NCBI GenBank assembly: GCA_905479495.1
Contig: CAJQMR010000007.1
Span: forward strand, 248,001 to 312,000
DNA length: 64,000 bases
Direction: 5' to 3'
Source: an uncultured Anaerolineae bacterium
GTDB taxonomy: Bacteria; Chloroflexota; Anaerolineae; Promineifilales; Promineifilaceae
In this document: in pieces, positions 16,509 through 26,474 of the stretch
Numbering within the stretch: position 1 is the stretch's first letter
Layout of the letters: every line of letters starts with the position of its first letter
Program-made: the position numbers and the translations under genes
Notes under the pieces: generated by a model
What the model saw: the letters and a program-made list of their open reading frames with translations, nothing else
The model's database searches: none
What the model was told of the DNA's origin: nothing

Positions 16509-18326
16509 CTAGGGACGGTATTCAACAGAAACCCCAACAAGATTCAGGGCCGGATCGAGAGAGCCAACGGTTTCTGTAGAACTATCTATGAGTTCGACAC
16601 TGGTCAGACGCCCGTTTTGGCAAATCAGGGGCAATTCGAGCGACAGTAAATCGATGGTTCCCCGCACATCGTCGGTGATCTGCTCGCTCCATACAGAATA
16701 GGCAAGCGAAGCCACCGTGATGACCCCTTGCCCATTGTGCCATTCCCGCACATGCACGCCCGCCTGAAGCTCAGCTAAAACAATTAACGTGTCATCACAA
16801 ACAATTTCCACACGCCCAACGACCTGATCAGCAAATCGTGTAAAACCATTGCCGAGATTGAGCAACAAGTGCAACTGCTGGGCCTGTGTAATATTGGCAG
16901 CTAGGGGCAGACGCAGGGGCGCGTCTGTAAAAGGCGCAGCGGAAGCCTGGCTCTTGAAAATAGCGGTTGACAACTGAAAAGGAACATCACCCAAAGTAAC
17001 ATCCCCCACAGGTGGTGCACTGAAATCACTGGTGCCGTTGGCCACGGCTTGCAACAGAATGGGTTGGAAACCATTGTCGGGGATGGCAGTTGCCGTTTCC
17101 GTGGGCAGGGGTGTAGTGGGCTGTGGCGTCTGGGTTGGTGCAGGTGGTTCTGTTGCCGTAGCGGGAATATCTGGGGTTGGTACGGCCGTTGACGGTTCTG
17201 TGACTGAGGGTGCTGCTGTGGGTACGGCCGTATCCACAGCAACAATTTCAGGCACATCTGGTTGATTATTTTCTGACTTATTACGCCCCTGGCTAATGAG
17301 TAAAAATGCGATTGCCAGCAACAGTACGCCCGCCGTTACAATGACCCAAGCTGGGGGTGGTTTTCTCCTTGCTGGTTTAACCTCCTCTTCGAGTTGGACG
17401 ATTTGCCTTCTACTGATTAGCGCACTGTCCGAAAGATGCGTGAGGACTTGGGTAAGCTGGGGATCATAGGTGGCGTTACCTTCTGCCTGGAGCGCGGCAT
17501 CAATCGCCGGAATCATGTCCTCGGCTCGTTGGTAGCGGTCAGCCGGATTTTTCTGTAGACAAGTAGCAACTATTGCCTGGGTTTGCTGGGAGGTATCGGG
17601 ACGAAGCTGTTGCAGAGGAACAGGTTCGTCGTGAACCTGCTTATAGAGGATGGTCGTAAAATTCTCAGCCTCAAACGGCCGTTTTCCAGCCAAAAGTTCA
17701 TATAAAATAACGCCAAAAGAGTAGATGTCGGAACGGCCGTCTAAAGGTCTACTCCGAGCCTGTTCTGGCGACATGTAGGCTGGTGTACCCACAAAACCAC
17801 CCGTTTGGGTTAACTTTTGGCTGCTGCTAACCGCGGCGATGCCTAAATCCACCAACACAGGCATCCCATCTGGCCTGATGAGAATATTGCCCGGCTTCAG
17901 GTCACGATGGATGACACCAGCCTGATGCGCTACACTTAACGCAACGGCCAGTTGGCGAGCGAGATTTAAGGTCTGTTCTGTCGTTAACAGCTTGCCCCGT
18001 TTGGCCAATTGCTCCAGCTTGTCCCGCAATGAGCCGCCGTTGATATACTGCATGGCAATGTATGGCTGGTCCAATGGCGTTTTGCCGGTGCTATAAACCT
18101 GAATGATGTTGGGATGATCCAGCCGGGCCACGGTACGAGCTTCACGCTGAAATCGTTTGACATACTGCGGATCAAGCGCCAGGACATCTAACATTACCTT
18201 GAAAGCCACATCACGCTCTAAGGCTTTGTCCCGCGCTAAATAGACATCGGCCATGCCGCCCCGGGCAATATGCCTGACAATGGTAAATTGATCAATCGTT
18301 TGCCCAACGAGCCGCCCTGTCTCCAT
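16509..18326 (-). CDS. Membrane Ser/Thr kinase with unknown beta-rich outer domain
   Basis: 605 residues. Kinase domain ~10-275 with ARGGMADVYLA, HRDLKPGNIL and DLG; GTPAYMSPEQARSRPLDGRS marks the activation segment. A single membrane helix sits at ~325-345 (PPAWVIVTAGVLLLAIAFLL). A Thr/Pro-rich spacer leads to a ~190-residue outer domain (~415-605) with no recognised family, predicted beta-rich, containing paired Cys (EIVCDD, LICQNG). Catalytic residues are complete. It belongs to the run of five minus-strand kinases; the ATG at 18326 has GGGGGTATAACACATCCGT upstream, without a clear ribosome site. The ligand of the outer domain is unknown. Confidence 0.83.
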   Translation of the reverse strand: METGRLVGQTIDQFTIVRHIARGGMADVYLARDKALERDVAFKVMLDVLALDPQYVKRFQREARTVARLDHPNIIQVYSTGKTPLDQPYIAMQYINGGSLRDKLEQLAKRGKLLTTEQTLNLARQLAVALSVAHQAGVIHRDLKPGNILIRPDGMPVLVDLGIAAVSSSQKLTQTGGFVGTPAYMSPEQARSRPLDGRSDIYSFGVILYELLAGKRPFEAENFTTILYKQVHDEPVPLQQLRPDTSQQTQAIVATCLQKNPADRYQRAEDMIPAIDAALQAEGNATYDPQLTQVLTHLSDSALISRRQIVQLEEEVKPARRKPPPAWVIVTAGVLLLAIAFLLISQGRNKSENNQPDVPEIVAVDTAVPTAAPSVTEPSTAVPTPDIPATATEPPAPTQTPQPTTPLPTETATAIPDNGFQPILLQAVANGTSDFSAPPVGDVTLGDVPFQLSTAIFKSQASAAPFTDAPLRLPLAANITQAQQLHLLLNLGNGFTRFADQVVGRVEIVCDDTLIVLAELQAGVHVREWHNGQGVITVASLAYSVWSEQITDDVRGTIDLLSLELPLICQNGRLTSVELIDSSTETVGSLDPALNLVGVSVEYRP

Positions 18327-18415
18327 ACGGATGTGTTATACCCCCAAAACCCTAAGAGTTGGCTTACCTCTGGAAAATGACTTACCCTGACGAGATTGGT
18401 CCAATCTACGGCATT

Positions 18416-20869
18416 TTAGTTGCATTCATTGAGGCGCGACTGCCACAGCCAGCCGGTGGCCGAACCATCCTCAGTGGCGAGCTGCCACCACCAGCCCTGG
18501 TCATCACTGTCCAGGCGAATGGGTCCCCAAATGGGGCCAGCCACAACCCTCAACGCTTGGCCGCTGGCCAGGCTTTGCCCAAGCGAACCGGCAAACACGT
18601 CGGGCTGCGACCAAAACCGAGCGTTGTCGCCAGCAGTAACGGCCGTTCCCACATGCAAGTGGCACGCCTCAACCCCTGTCTCGCTGACTGGCCAATCGGC
18701 ATCGCCGCTGCTGGGTGGCACCACCTCTTCATCCGCCAAGGCCAGATTCACCAACATTTCCAGCGGCACAAGCGCCCAAGATGGATCGTAACAACGGCCG
18801 TTTTGCGTCAGCCTCACAGAGATTTGTGTTTCAATGTCCATCACCCAAATATCAACGTCATCCTCATCTGCCTGCTGGTAGTTGGAATGGAAAGTAATTT
18901 GCGTGCTATCAGGTGACCAGGCAGGGCGTTCATCACTGCTGCCCAAGGTAACAACTTGGCGCAGGTCAGAGCCGTCGGGACGAGCAATCCAGATGTCACG
19001 CTCGCCTTCAATGAGCGTCTCAAACGCCAGCCACTGCCCATCATGCGACCAGGCGGGCGTACTGGCAGATTCGCCCAGCGTGATCAATGGCGACGGCAGG
19101 CCACCCTCGGCCGCAATTTGGAAGATGTTGTAACGGCCGTCTACGTTGCTCTCATAAATAATCTGGTCATTAGCCGACGACCAGGAAGGATCGTCATTCC
19201 GAGCCGTGTTGAACGTTAGCCGCTGCTGGTTACCACCGTCATTGTCCATCACATAAATTTGTTTGCTGCCATCCCGCTCTGAGACAAAAGCAAATTGGCT
19301 GTCATCAGGCGACCAGACAGCTTCAAGGTTGGGGCTGCTGCTGTCGCCGCTGGTAATCTGACGCAGATTGCTGCCATCGACATTGCTCACATAAATTTGC
19401 CAGGAACCACCCACATTAGAACGGTAAGCTATTTGACGGCCGTCCCGCGAAAAGGCAGGCACGAGGCTATTGCCTGGCTGATTGGGCAGCTGGAACTGGG
19501 TACGGCCGTCGGGCGAACTCAGAAAAATGCGGTACTCATCACCGCCAATGGCACAGCTGTAAGCAATGAGGCCATCGGGGAAGGGGTTGGCAGCTGTCGC
19601 CGTGGCTGTTGGCGCAGCGGGTTCAGGGGTTCGCGTGGCGGTGGCATTGACCGGATCATTGATGGGGACAAGGGTCTCCTCGGCGGAGACGCCCGTTGGC
19701 GGCGTGGTACTGGTTGGCAAAATATCGGCCGTGGCGGTCATGGTTGAAGCCAGATCAACCGTCTCGGTTGCGGGAGTTGGCGAGGAGATGGTGAAGCCAT
19801 CACGGAAAATAAAAATACTGCCGATAATTAAAATGAGGACGCCAGCAAGCAAGACGTACTGCCAGGACGGCCGTTTCACCTTGTTTACTGGCGATACAAT
19901 TTGTTGGGGCGTGTCTGCCGCTGGCCGTTGGAGACGGCGGCGCGTGGTCGGTGGTCCTTCAATGACACGAGGCGTGGCAGGCTGCCAACTGCCCACAGAC
20001 ACATTTTGGTTCATATCCTCAGCCGCCATTGCCTGATCGAGAGCGGCCACCAGTTCGCTGGCGCTCTGGTAACGAGCCGCTGGCTCTTTTTGCAGGCAGG
20101 TAGCCACAATCTGCAAGGTTTGCGGGCTGAGGTCGGGGCGGAACTGCTCCAGCGGATGGGGCGGTTCATAAATGTGCTGGTGAATCATGGCCCAGGGGGA
20201 ATCAGCTTCAAACGGCAGCTGGCCGCTCAACAGTTCGTAGAGGATGATGCCCAGGGAGTAGATGTCGGAACGGCCGTCGATACTTTTCCCCGCTCCTTGC
20301 TCTGGCGACATATAGGTGGGCGTGCCCAACAAATTGCCCGTTTGTGTCAGGCGTGTGGTGGCTTGCTGAATAGCGGCAATGCCCAGATCCGACAGCACCG
20401 GGGTGCCGTCGCGCCGCAGCAAAATATTGCTTGGCTTCAGATCGCGGTGGATGATTTCCGCCTGGTGGGCCACGCGCAGCGCGTCTGCAATCTGGCGCAC
20501 AATAGAAAGGGCATAAATGGTGCTGACCCACTGCTTCTGCGCAGTCAACTGACGCAAATAGTCACTCAGCGAACCGCCGCTGATGTACTGCATGGCAATG
20601 TAAGGTTGTCCATCCGGGGTTGTTCCCGTCACGTAGATGGGTACGATATTGGGATGCTCCAGCCGGGCTGTGGCTCTGGCCTCCCGTTCAAAACGGCGCA
20701 TCAGCTCTTCATTTTGGGCCAGCGCAGGCAGCATGGTTTTCAGCACCACTTCACGGTCCAACGTGAGATCATGCGCCAGGTAAACGGCCGCCATCCCCCC
20801 CTGCCCAATAAGGCGGATAACTTTATACTGATCGATTTGCTGCCCAACTAAAGAGTCAAATTCTGTCAT
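18416..20869 (-). CDS. Membrane Ser/Thr kinase with TolB-type propeller and SH3-like tail
   Basis: 817 residues. Kinase ~10-275 (GQGGMAAVYLA, HRDLKPSNIL, DLG, GTPTYMSPEQ). Membrane helix ~336-356 (WQYVLLAGVLILIIGSIFIF). The outer part has at least six PD40/TolB repeats at ~440-695 (pattern SPDG/SPDDSQ...FxSxRDGxxQIYVxxxDG), a beta-propeller, followed at ~735-815 by an SH3-like domain (DNARFWSQPD ... GWWWQL ... GWLW). Propellers of this kind usually bind proteins or small ligands. Kinase inside, propeller outside. Catalytic residues are complete. It shares its domain plan with the kinase at 22781-24844, but only this one has the SH3-like end. Confidence 0.87.
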   Translation of the reverse strand: MTEFDSLVGQQIDQYKVIRLIGQGGMAAVYLAHDLTLDREVVLKTMLPALAQNEELMRRFEREARATARLEHPNIVPIYVTGTTPDGQPYIAMQYISGGSLSDYLRQLTAQKQWVSTIYALSIVRQIADALRVAHQAEIIHRDLKPSNILLRRDGTPVLSDLGIAAIQQATTRLTQTGNLLGTPTYMSPEQGAGKSIDGRSDIYSLGIILYELLSGQLPFEADSPWAMIHQHIYEPPHPLEQFRPDLSPQTLQIVATCLQKEPAARYQSASELVAALDQAMAAEDMNQNVSVGSWQPATPRVIEGPPTTRRRLQRPAADTPQQIVSPVNKVKRPSWQYVLLAGVLILIIGSIFIFRDGFTISSPTPATETVDLASTMTATADILPTSTTPPTGVSAEETLVPINDPVNATATRTPEPAAPTATATAANPFPDGLIAYSCAIGGDEYRIFLSSPDGRTQFQLPNQPGNSLVPAFSRDGRQIAYRSNVGGSWQIYVSNVDGSNLRQITSGDSSSPNLEAVWSPDDSQFAFVSERDGSKQIYVMDNDGGNQQRLTFNTARNDDPSWSSANDQIIYESNVDGRYNIFQIAAEGGLPSPLITLGESASTPAWSHDGQWLAFETLIEGERDIWIARPDGSDLRQVVTLGSSDERPAWSPDSTQITFHSNYQQADEDDVDIWVMDIETQISVRLTQNGRCYDPSWALVPLEMLVNLALADEEVVPPSSGDADWPVSETGVEACHLHVGTAVTAGDNARFWSQPDVFAGSLGQSLASGQALRVVAGPIWGPIRLDSDDQGWWWQLATEDGSATGWLWQSRLNECN

Positions 20870-20944
20870 GGGGTGCTTTGTATGCGAAATGATTGAGTGA
20901 TTCTAGATCCAACACAATTCCCAACTCTGCAAACCAAATAAGTG

Positions 20945-22654
20945 TTAGCCAGAAAGTGAGCAATATGGCTCATCGCTAGTATGATCTAAAAACTGAATGT
21001 AATCATCAAGATCAACTCTGCCATCACCATCATAATCACACAGCTGTAAATCAGCCGGATCGGTTGAAAAAAATTTTGAAGTAATAATGTCACCGTCAGC
21101 CTGGTTAATGTAACAGTCTTTGTTCAAATCATAAATTGAGAAGGTCGGCCCACTATTCGGAAATGGATCAAAAACAAATGTCCTTAAATCCGAACGCCCT
21201 CCATTGCGAACGGTTACAAACCATTCCCAATTTCCAAACTGCTCCGAAGGTAAATCAAATGTCCAACTGCTGCCGCTTATCCAGTCGCTGGTGTGTACCG
21301 TGTTGCTGTCCACATGTCGCAGCGTCACCTGATATGAAGCGCCTGGCGTGCCCTGCCATTCAAAGGTAATCGGACTTTGGTAAATCCCATGCGTTGGTGA
21401 AATAAGCTGGGGTGGCAGGATGGGCACAGGGATATTCGTGGCCGTTGCTGTTGGCGTCAAAGTAACCGTGCTGGTTGCGGTTGGTCTAGGAGTAGCGGTA
21501 TGGGTATTTGTCGGCTGAATGGTGGCGGTGGCCGTGTTTGTCGCTGCCTGTGTTGGGGTGTTGGATGGCACAAGCGCAATCTGTGCTGCTTCGGTCACCG
21601 GAAGTGTCGCGGCTGCCACACTTGCAGTTGTAGGTTCAGCCGTTTCCTCAATCTCTGGGTCTGCAAAAAAACCAAAGGAGCGACTGCCCCATAAAAACAA
21701 TCCCACCAAGACGACAACGGGAATAAGTGTCAATGCCCAACGGCGCGAGACTCGTTTTGAGTCGGTTGCACTATTCGAGGGGGAAACGTAATAATCATTG
21801 GCCAACACTTCTGTTTCTGCCAGGTTATCGGCAGCTTGCTTGTGACCTGACACGCCGCTCACTGCTAGCGCAAATTCACCTGCCGTGGCAAATCGCTTAT
21901 CAGGATTTTTGTCCATCGCCTGCATGATAATCGCTTCATAAGCAGTGGGAATATCTTGCTTGACGGATGTAATACGAGGCACCGGCTCTGTAATATGCAT
22001 CACGGCAACACCCATAGGCGTATCAGCTTGATACGGTTGTTGGCCACTCAACATCTCAAACAGAATCGCACCAAGGGCATACACATCGCTACGGCGATCT
22101 AAGTTGGCATCACCGCGCGCTTGCTCAGGGCTCATATAGGCTGGCGTACCAACAATGTTGTTTCCGGTGAAGGTGGTGGTAGATTCCGCCAGTTTGACAA
22201 TGCCAAAATCGGACAAAAATGCATTTCCGTGATGGTCAAACAAGATATTTCCTGGCTTCAAATCTCGGTGGATAATGCCTTTACTGTGCGCCTCGTCTAG
22301 CGCCAAGCCAATCCGTTGCACAATCGTTGACGCTTCGGCTACCGGCAGCGCACCTCTGGCAATTCGCTCCACTAAAGACCCACCAGACAAATAGCGCATC
22401 ACCAGAAATGGCTGTCCATCCGCTTCACCAAAATCATAAACAGGCACAATGGTTTCATGTTCCAAAGCAGCAATCGTTTGCGCTTCCCGCTTGAAGCGGG
22501 CCAGGAACATGGGATCATGCATGAACTGTGGCGGTAAAACCTTGATGGCTACATCCCGGTTAAAATGGGGATCATGCGCCAGATATACCGTGGCCATACC
22601 CCCTCTGCCCAATTCACGTTTTATTTCATACCGTCCGATATGTTGTGGTTGCAT
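20945..22654 (-). CDS. Membrane Ser/Thr kinase with Ig-like and dockerin-like outer domain
   Basis: 569 residues from ATG 22654; an in-frame GTG at 22660 and TTG at 22669 are alternatives, the GTG having the better distance to AAAGG. Kinase ~7-270 has GRGGMATVYLA, HRDLKPGNILF and a true DFG, unlike its neighbours, so it belongs to another kinase subgroup. Membrane helix ~301-320. After a Thr-rich spacer comes an Fn3/Ig-like domain (~415-505, FEWQGTPGASYQVTLRH ... WEWFV). The end (~510-560) has two EF-hand loops of dockerin type: DLNKDCYINQAD and DYDGDGRVDLDD. Dockerins bind Ca2+ and cohesins, so an outer binding partner or Ca2+ sensing is possible. Confidence 0.82.
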   Translation of the reverse strand: MQPQHIGRYEIKRELGRGGMATVYLAHDPHFNRDVAIKVLPPQFMHDPMFLARFKREAQTIAALEHETIVPVYDFGEADGQPFLVMRYLSGGSLVERIARGALPVAEASTIVQRIGLALDEAHSKGIIHRDLKPGNILFDHHGNAFLSDFGIVKLAESTTTFTGNNIVGTPAYMSPEQARGDANLDRRSDVYALGAILFEMLSGQQPYQADTPMGVAVMHITEPVPRITSVKQDIPTAYEAIIMQAMDKNPDKRFATAGEFALAVSGVSGHKQAADNLAETEVLANDYYVSPSNSATDSKRVSRRWALTLIPVVVLVGLFLWGSRSFGFFADPEIEETAEPTTASVAAATLPVTEAAQIALVPSNTPTQAATNTATATIQPTNTHTATPRPTATSTVTLTPTATATNIPVPILPPQLISPTHGIYQSPITFEWQGTPGASYQVTLRHVDSNTVHTSDWISGSSWTFDLPSEQFGNWEWFVTVRNGGRSDLRTFVFDPFPNSGPTFSIYDLNKDCYINQADGDIITSKFFSTDPADLQLCDYDGDGRVDLDDYIQFLDHTSDEPYCSLSG

Positions 22655-22780
22655 TGACACGAGACACAAACCTTTCTTGATTTCTATAGTGTTGACTGGC
22701 GTAAACTTTTTGTGAACTGTAGCATAGCTTGAGTTACCACGTCAATGCACAGAACATCAAATGCTTGTGATCAAAGTCAG

Positions 22781-24844
22781 CTACTTCACCCAGGAAGGGT
22801 AACTGCCGCGTTCGGTGAGTTTGCGGACGTTGCTGCCATCGGTATTCATGATGTAAATGACGGCCGTATCCCCTTCGTCTTGGGTAAAAATGATACGGCC
22901 ATCGGTCGTCCAGTCAGCCCCCCAATCGTAATTGGGACTGTTATGCAATAATTGGCTGTTGCTGCCGTCGGCGTTCATGATGAAGATAGCCGGGTCAGTG
23001 CCAATGAGGGAGAGATAGAGAATGAAACGACCGTCTGGCGACCATTCCGGTGCCCAATCGCTGACGCTGTTGTTGGTGAGCTGGCGTTGGTTTTGGCCAG
23101 TGGCGTCCATCGTGTAAATCTCCCAACTGCTGCTGCCGGTTGGACCGGCATTGTACACAAGCTGGTTGTTGACCGACCAGCTCATATGCCCTTCGCGCAT
23201 CTGGTTAAAGGTAAGCTGCTGTCGGTTTGTGCCGTCGGCATTCATGATGAAGATTTCGTAGTCGCCATCCTCATTAGAAATAAAGGCCACCTGCTGGCCG
23301 TCTGGAGACCAGGTGGGCAGGCGATCATCACTGGCCGGCGCGTTGGTCAGTCGGCGCTGGCTACTACCGTTGCTGTTCATCACGTACACTTCCCAATTGC
23401 CGTCGCGATTAGATTCAAACAGCACCTGGCTGCCATCCAGCGAAACGACAGGATAGTTATCCTCGGCGCTGTTGTTAGTGAGGTTAATCTGGTTGGAGCC
23501 GTCGGCGTTCATAATATAAATATCAAAATCGCCGTCTCGATCAGATTGGAAGATGATTTTATTTTGCAACGGTACGGCCGTAGCCATGGGCAACAGGGTG
23601 GCTGTTGGTTGGGCCGGGGGTGGTGAGGTGGCTGGGGGAACGGCCGTTGCCGACTCAACTGTCTCATCTAATTCAATCAGTTCAATCGTGGCTTCAGGTG
23701 TCACCGTGAAATCGTCGGCAATAATCTGGGCAGGAGTTGAGGTATCGCTGGCGATTGGCGCAGGGGCAGACGGCCGTTGCCAGACAAAATAGAGAATGAG
23801 CAGCACGGCCAACACAGGTACCACAATAAACACCCAGCGTGGAACGGCAGCCTTTGAACCTGGCTCTGCCAGCACCTCTGTTCGGCCGATGGGTTGCGGC
23901 GGTGGCAACGGCTGCAGCTGCTGGCTGCGGCGGGTTAATTGTTGGTAAACCGTTTGCGGGCCTGTTTGCGGCAGGCGAAATGCACCGCTGTCTCCCTCGT
24001 CCACCAGCGCCTGTTCCAGGTCGCTAACCAGCGTAGCTGTATCCGGCACACGCCGCGTGGGATCTTTTTGCAAACAGCGCTCTACCAGCCGACAAGTGGT
24101 CGCCGTCAGGTCGGAGCGGACGTGCCCCAATGGCGTCGGGTCTTCATAAACGTGTTGGTGCAGCACGGCCAGCGGGCTGTCCGCCTGGAAAGGGGTGCTG
24201 CCCGCCAGCAGTTCATACAGGATGACGCCTAAAGAATAAATGTCGGAACGGCCGTCCAACGGCTTGCCGCCAGCCTGTTCCGGCGACATGTAGTAGGGAG
24301 TACCCATCACGTTGCCCGTTTGGGTAAGCCGGGTGAGCGATTCAGCCGAAGCAATGCCCAGGTCAGTGAGGACCGGTACGCCATTGGGATGCAGCAGAAT
24401 GTTGCTGGGCTTTAAATCGCGGTGGATGATGCCTGCCTGATGAGCCGTGTGCAGTGCATCGGCAATCTGGCGCATGATGCTGAGGGCGGCGGTCGTGGTA
24501 AACATCTCCTGCTGCTCAGCCAGCGCGTGCAGGCGGGCTTGCAGGGTGCCCCCTTTGATGTACTGCATGGCGAGATACGGCCGTCCATCCGGCGTAAAAT
24601 CGGTGCTATAAATCTGGACAATGTTGGGGTGGTTTAGCTGGGCGGTAATTTGGGCTTCGCGACGAAAGCGGGCGATAAACGCTTTATCTTGGGCTAAGAT
24701 GGAGCGCATCACCTTGAAGACTACTTCGCGGTTCAGGGTCGTATCAAGGGCAACATAAACCTCAGCCATGCCCCCCTGCGCCAGAAAAGAGAGAAGGCGG
24801 TATGGGCCAATTTGTTGACCAATGGTTAGGTTACTCTCTGTCAT
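22781..24844 (-). CDS. Membrane Ser/Thr kinase with TolB-type propeller
   Basis: 687 residues. Kinase ~10-275 (AQGGMAEVYVA, Lys in VVFKVM, HRDLKPSNIL, DLG, GTPYYMSPEQ). Membrane helix ~331-352 (WVFIVVPVLAVLLILYFVW). Residues ~425-685 consist of repeated PD40/TolB units ending in DIYIMNADGSN-like strands, forming a six-bladed propeller outside the membrane. Catalytic residues are complete. It is separated by 227 bp from the PP2C gene upstream, a gap holding a hairpin repeat, so it may head its own transcript of five kinases plus VanY. The stop at 22781 is followed by ~110 bp before the next gene. Confidence 0.88.
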   Translation of the reverse strand: MTESNLTIGQQIGPYRLLSFLAQGGMAEVYVALDTTLNREVVFKVMRSILAQDKAFIARFRREAQITAQLNHPNIVQIYSTDFTPDGRPYLAMQYIKGGTLQARLHALAEQQEMFTTTAALSIMRQIADALHTAHQAGIIHRDLKPSNILLHPNGVPVLTDLGIASAESLTRLTQTGNVMGTPYYMSPEQAGGKPLDGRSDIYSLGVILYELLAGSTPFQADSPLAVLHQHVYEDPTPLGHVRSDLTATTCRLVERCLQKDPTRRVPDTATLVSDLEQALVDEGDSGAFRLPQTGPQTVYQQLTRRSQQLQPLPPPQPIGRTEVLAEPGSKAAVPRWVFIVVPVLAVLLILYFVWQRPSAPAPIASDTSTPAQIIADDFTVTPEATIELIELDETVESATAVPPATSPPPAQPTATLLPMATAVPLQNKIIFQSDRDGDFDIYIMNADGSNQINLTNNSAEDNYPVVSLDGSQVLFESNRDGNWEVYVMNSNGSSQRRLTNAPASDDRLPTWSPDGQQVAFISNEDGDYEIFIMNADGTNRQQLTFNQMREGHMSWSVNNQLVYNAGPTGSSSWEIYTMDATGQNQRQLTNNSVSDWAPEWSPDGRFILYLSLIGTDPAIFIMNADGSNSQLLHNSPNYDWGADWTTDGRIIFTQDEGDTAVIYIMNTDGSNVRKLTERGSYPSWVK

Positions 24845-24992
24845 GATTTTATTGTCGCCTGCGACTGCTGACTACATTCAGTACATCAAATTTCTAAATT
24901 TGAGGAGTCCGCATCCTCAGATGCCCACTCCTCGCCCCGTACTCTTATGAATGCCTGGTACAAAGTTCAAGCAAGTAAATTTTGTCGGGCAT

Positions 24993-25045
24993 GTAGCCGC
25001 GATTTCTTATCGCGCATCTGGAGCGCAGTAAGAAACTGCGGCTAC
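24993..25045. repeat. Interspersed hairpin repeat
   Basis: Arms 24993-25009 (GTAGCCGCGATTTCTTA) and 25029-25045 pair at 15 of 17 positions around a 19-nt loop. It lies in the 227-bp gap between the PP2C gene and the kinase operon and looks like a REP/MITE-type extragenic palindrome. It may also stop read-through from the PP2C gene. Confidence 0.5.
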
Positions 25046-25071
25046 GACCATCGATTCATATTTGTTTGTTC

Positions 25072-26460
25072 TTAGGGTGAACAACTTTCTCCAGGTGCAA
25101 GTAGCTGGATATTGCTTTCCAAGACCCACCCTTGTAAAGTGGAATCAGCAGCAGATTGTACATTCAAGAAATCACTATTTACTGAACAATTGCCCGGTTC
25201 ACCTGCTGAGCGTAACGTCGTATCTAAAATAATCACTTCCTGACCCACGTCGATAAATGTTTCGGCAACATCAGGTTCGCTACAGGTAGCAAGCTGGGCA
25301 TCCTGCCATACAAATGCAAACACGCCTGGTTTGATGCAACCACGCGCCTCCACAATGTCTGGCGGTGGGGTGTCGGTGGCGGCCAGGGTAGCAGAAGGCA
25401 ATGGTTCCAGCGTGGCAGTAGATGCAGTGGTGGATGTAGCTTGGGGAACGGCCGTTGCCTCATCAGTTGGGGCAGGTGGCAAAGCAGGCACTTCTGTCTC
25501 CTCCAGCACACTTTCTACAGAGGGGACAATTTCTGGTACGGCCGTTGCTTCAGCGCTGGCCTGACGGGCATTAAAGGCAGGCAACACATAGAAAAAGAGA
25601 ATCGCCAATAAAACAAGCACCGTCACAATCAGGGAGGCAATGACCCAGGGGGGAATGCCTGAGCGCCCGGCTGGCGCGGCTGCGGTAGCTGCTCGAACTT
25701 TGCCAGGAACCTGGCCGACGTTGACAACAACGGCCGTTACATTGTCGTGCGTTTCGGCATCAATCGAAGCCTGCACCAAATCTTCAGCCGCTGCCTGGGC
25801 CGATTTGCCGCGCAGCAGGCCGAGAATCGCCTGGAAGTTCAGCGGATCATGCAGGCCATCGGAACAAAGCAAAAAGACATCGTTGGAATAAATTTCTACC
25901 GGATGGGTTAGGTGGACTTCAATCTCTTCTTTGTTGCCCAACACCTGGGTCACCACATTGCGCAGTTCATGGTTGGCAGCCTCTTGAGGCGTAAGCACAT
26001 TGGCTTCCACCTGTTTTTGCACCCAGGTATCGTCGCGCGTCAGCCGCTTCAGTTGATCGCCCATCAAAAAATAGGCACGGGCATCGCCGACATGGGCCAC
26101 GTACAAATAGCCATTGTGGAGAACGGCCGTTACTACTGTACAGCCCATCTTTCCCCCACCGCGCGTTTGCGCCAGATCAAAAATGACCTGGTTGGCGGTG
26201 CGGATGGCACGTTCCAGGGCAACCTCAATCTCTAACCCGGCCTGGCGGTGTTCGTAAAACGCTTTGCTGATGATTTCCGTGGCTTTATTCGCTGCCACGT
26301 CCCCCGCCTCTTGTCCGCCCACGCCATCGGCCACAATATAGAGCGCACCCAATTCGGTGGGCGTCTCTGTGTGGCTGACCCAATAGGCATCTTCATTGGC
26401 AGAACGAACGGGGCCTTTGTCGCTTTTTGCTCCAACTAATTCAGGCATGAAGTTGTTCAA
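25072..26460 (-). CDS. PP2C-type Ser/Thr phosphatase with membrane anchor
   Basis: 462 residues from TTG 26460, which has GGAGG seven bases upstream; GTG 26466 is too close to that site and ATG 26448 is too far. The PPM/PP2C domain (~10-245) has all metal-binding acids: ADGVGGQEAGD, VAHVGDARAYF, LLCSDGLHDP, and DNVTAVVV. A membrane helix follows at ~267-290 (WVIASLIVTVLVLLAILFFY), then a Thr-rich spacer and an outer domain with several Cys. It would remove phosphate from targets of the neighbouring kinases. The catalytic part resembles PrpC/PstP. It starts 8 bp after the FHA gene stop, so the two are probably co-transcribed with the secretion genes. PP2C, FHA and kinase beside a secretion machine recall the T6SS threonine-phosphorylation pathway. 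Confidence 0.88.
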   Translation of the reverse strand: MNNFMPELVGAKSDKGPVRSANEDAYWVSHTETPTELGALYIVADGVGGQEAGDVAANKATEIISKAFYEHRQAGLEIEVALERAIRTANQVIFDLAQTRGGGKMGCTVVTAVLHNGYLYVAHVGDARAYFLMGDQLKRLTRDDTWVQKQVEANVLTPQEAANHELRNVVTQVLGNKEEIEVHLTHPVEIYSNDVFLLCSDGLHDPLNFQAILGLLRGKSAQAAAEDLVQASIDAETHDNVTAVVVNVGQVPGKVRAATAAAPAGRSGIPPWVIASLIVTVLVLLAILFFYVLPAFNARQASAEATAVPEIVPSVESVLEETEVPALPPAPTDEATAVPQATSTTASTATLEPLPSATLAATDTPPPDIVEARGCIKPGVFAFVWQDAQLATCSEPDVAETFIDVGQEVIILDTTLRSAGEPGNCSVNSDFLNVQSAADSTLQGWVLESNIQLLAPGESCSP

Positions 26461-26474
26461 TTGCACGCCTCCAA

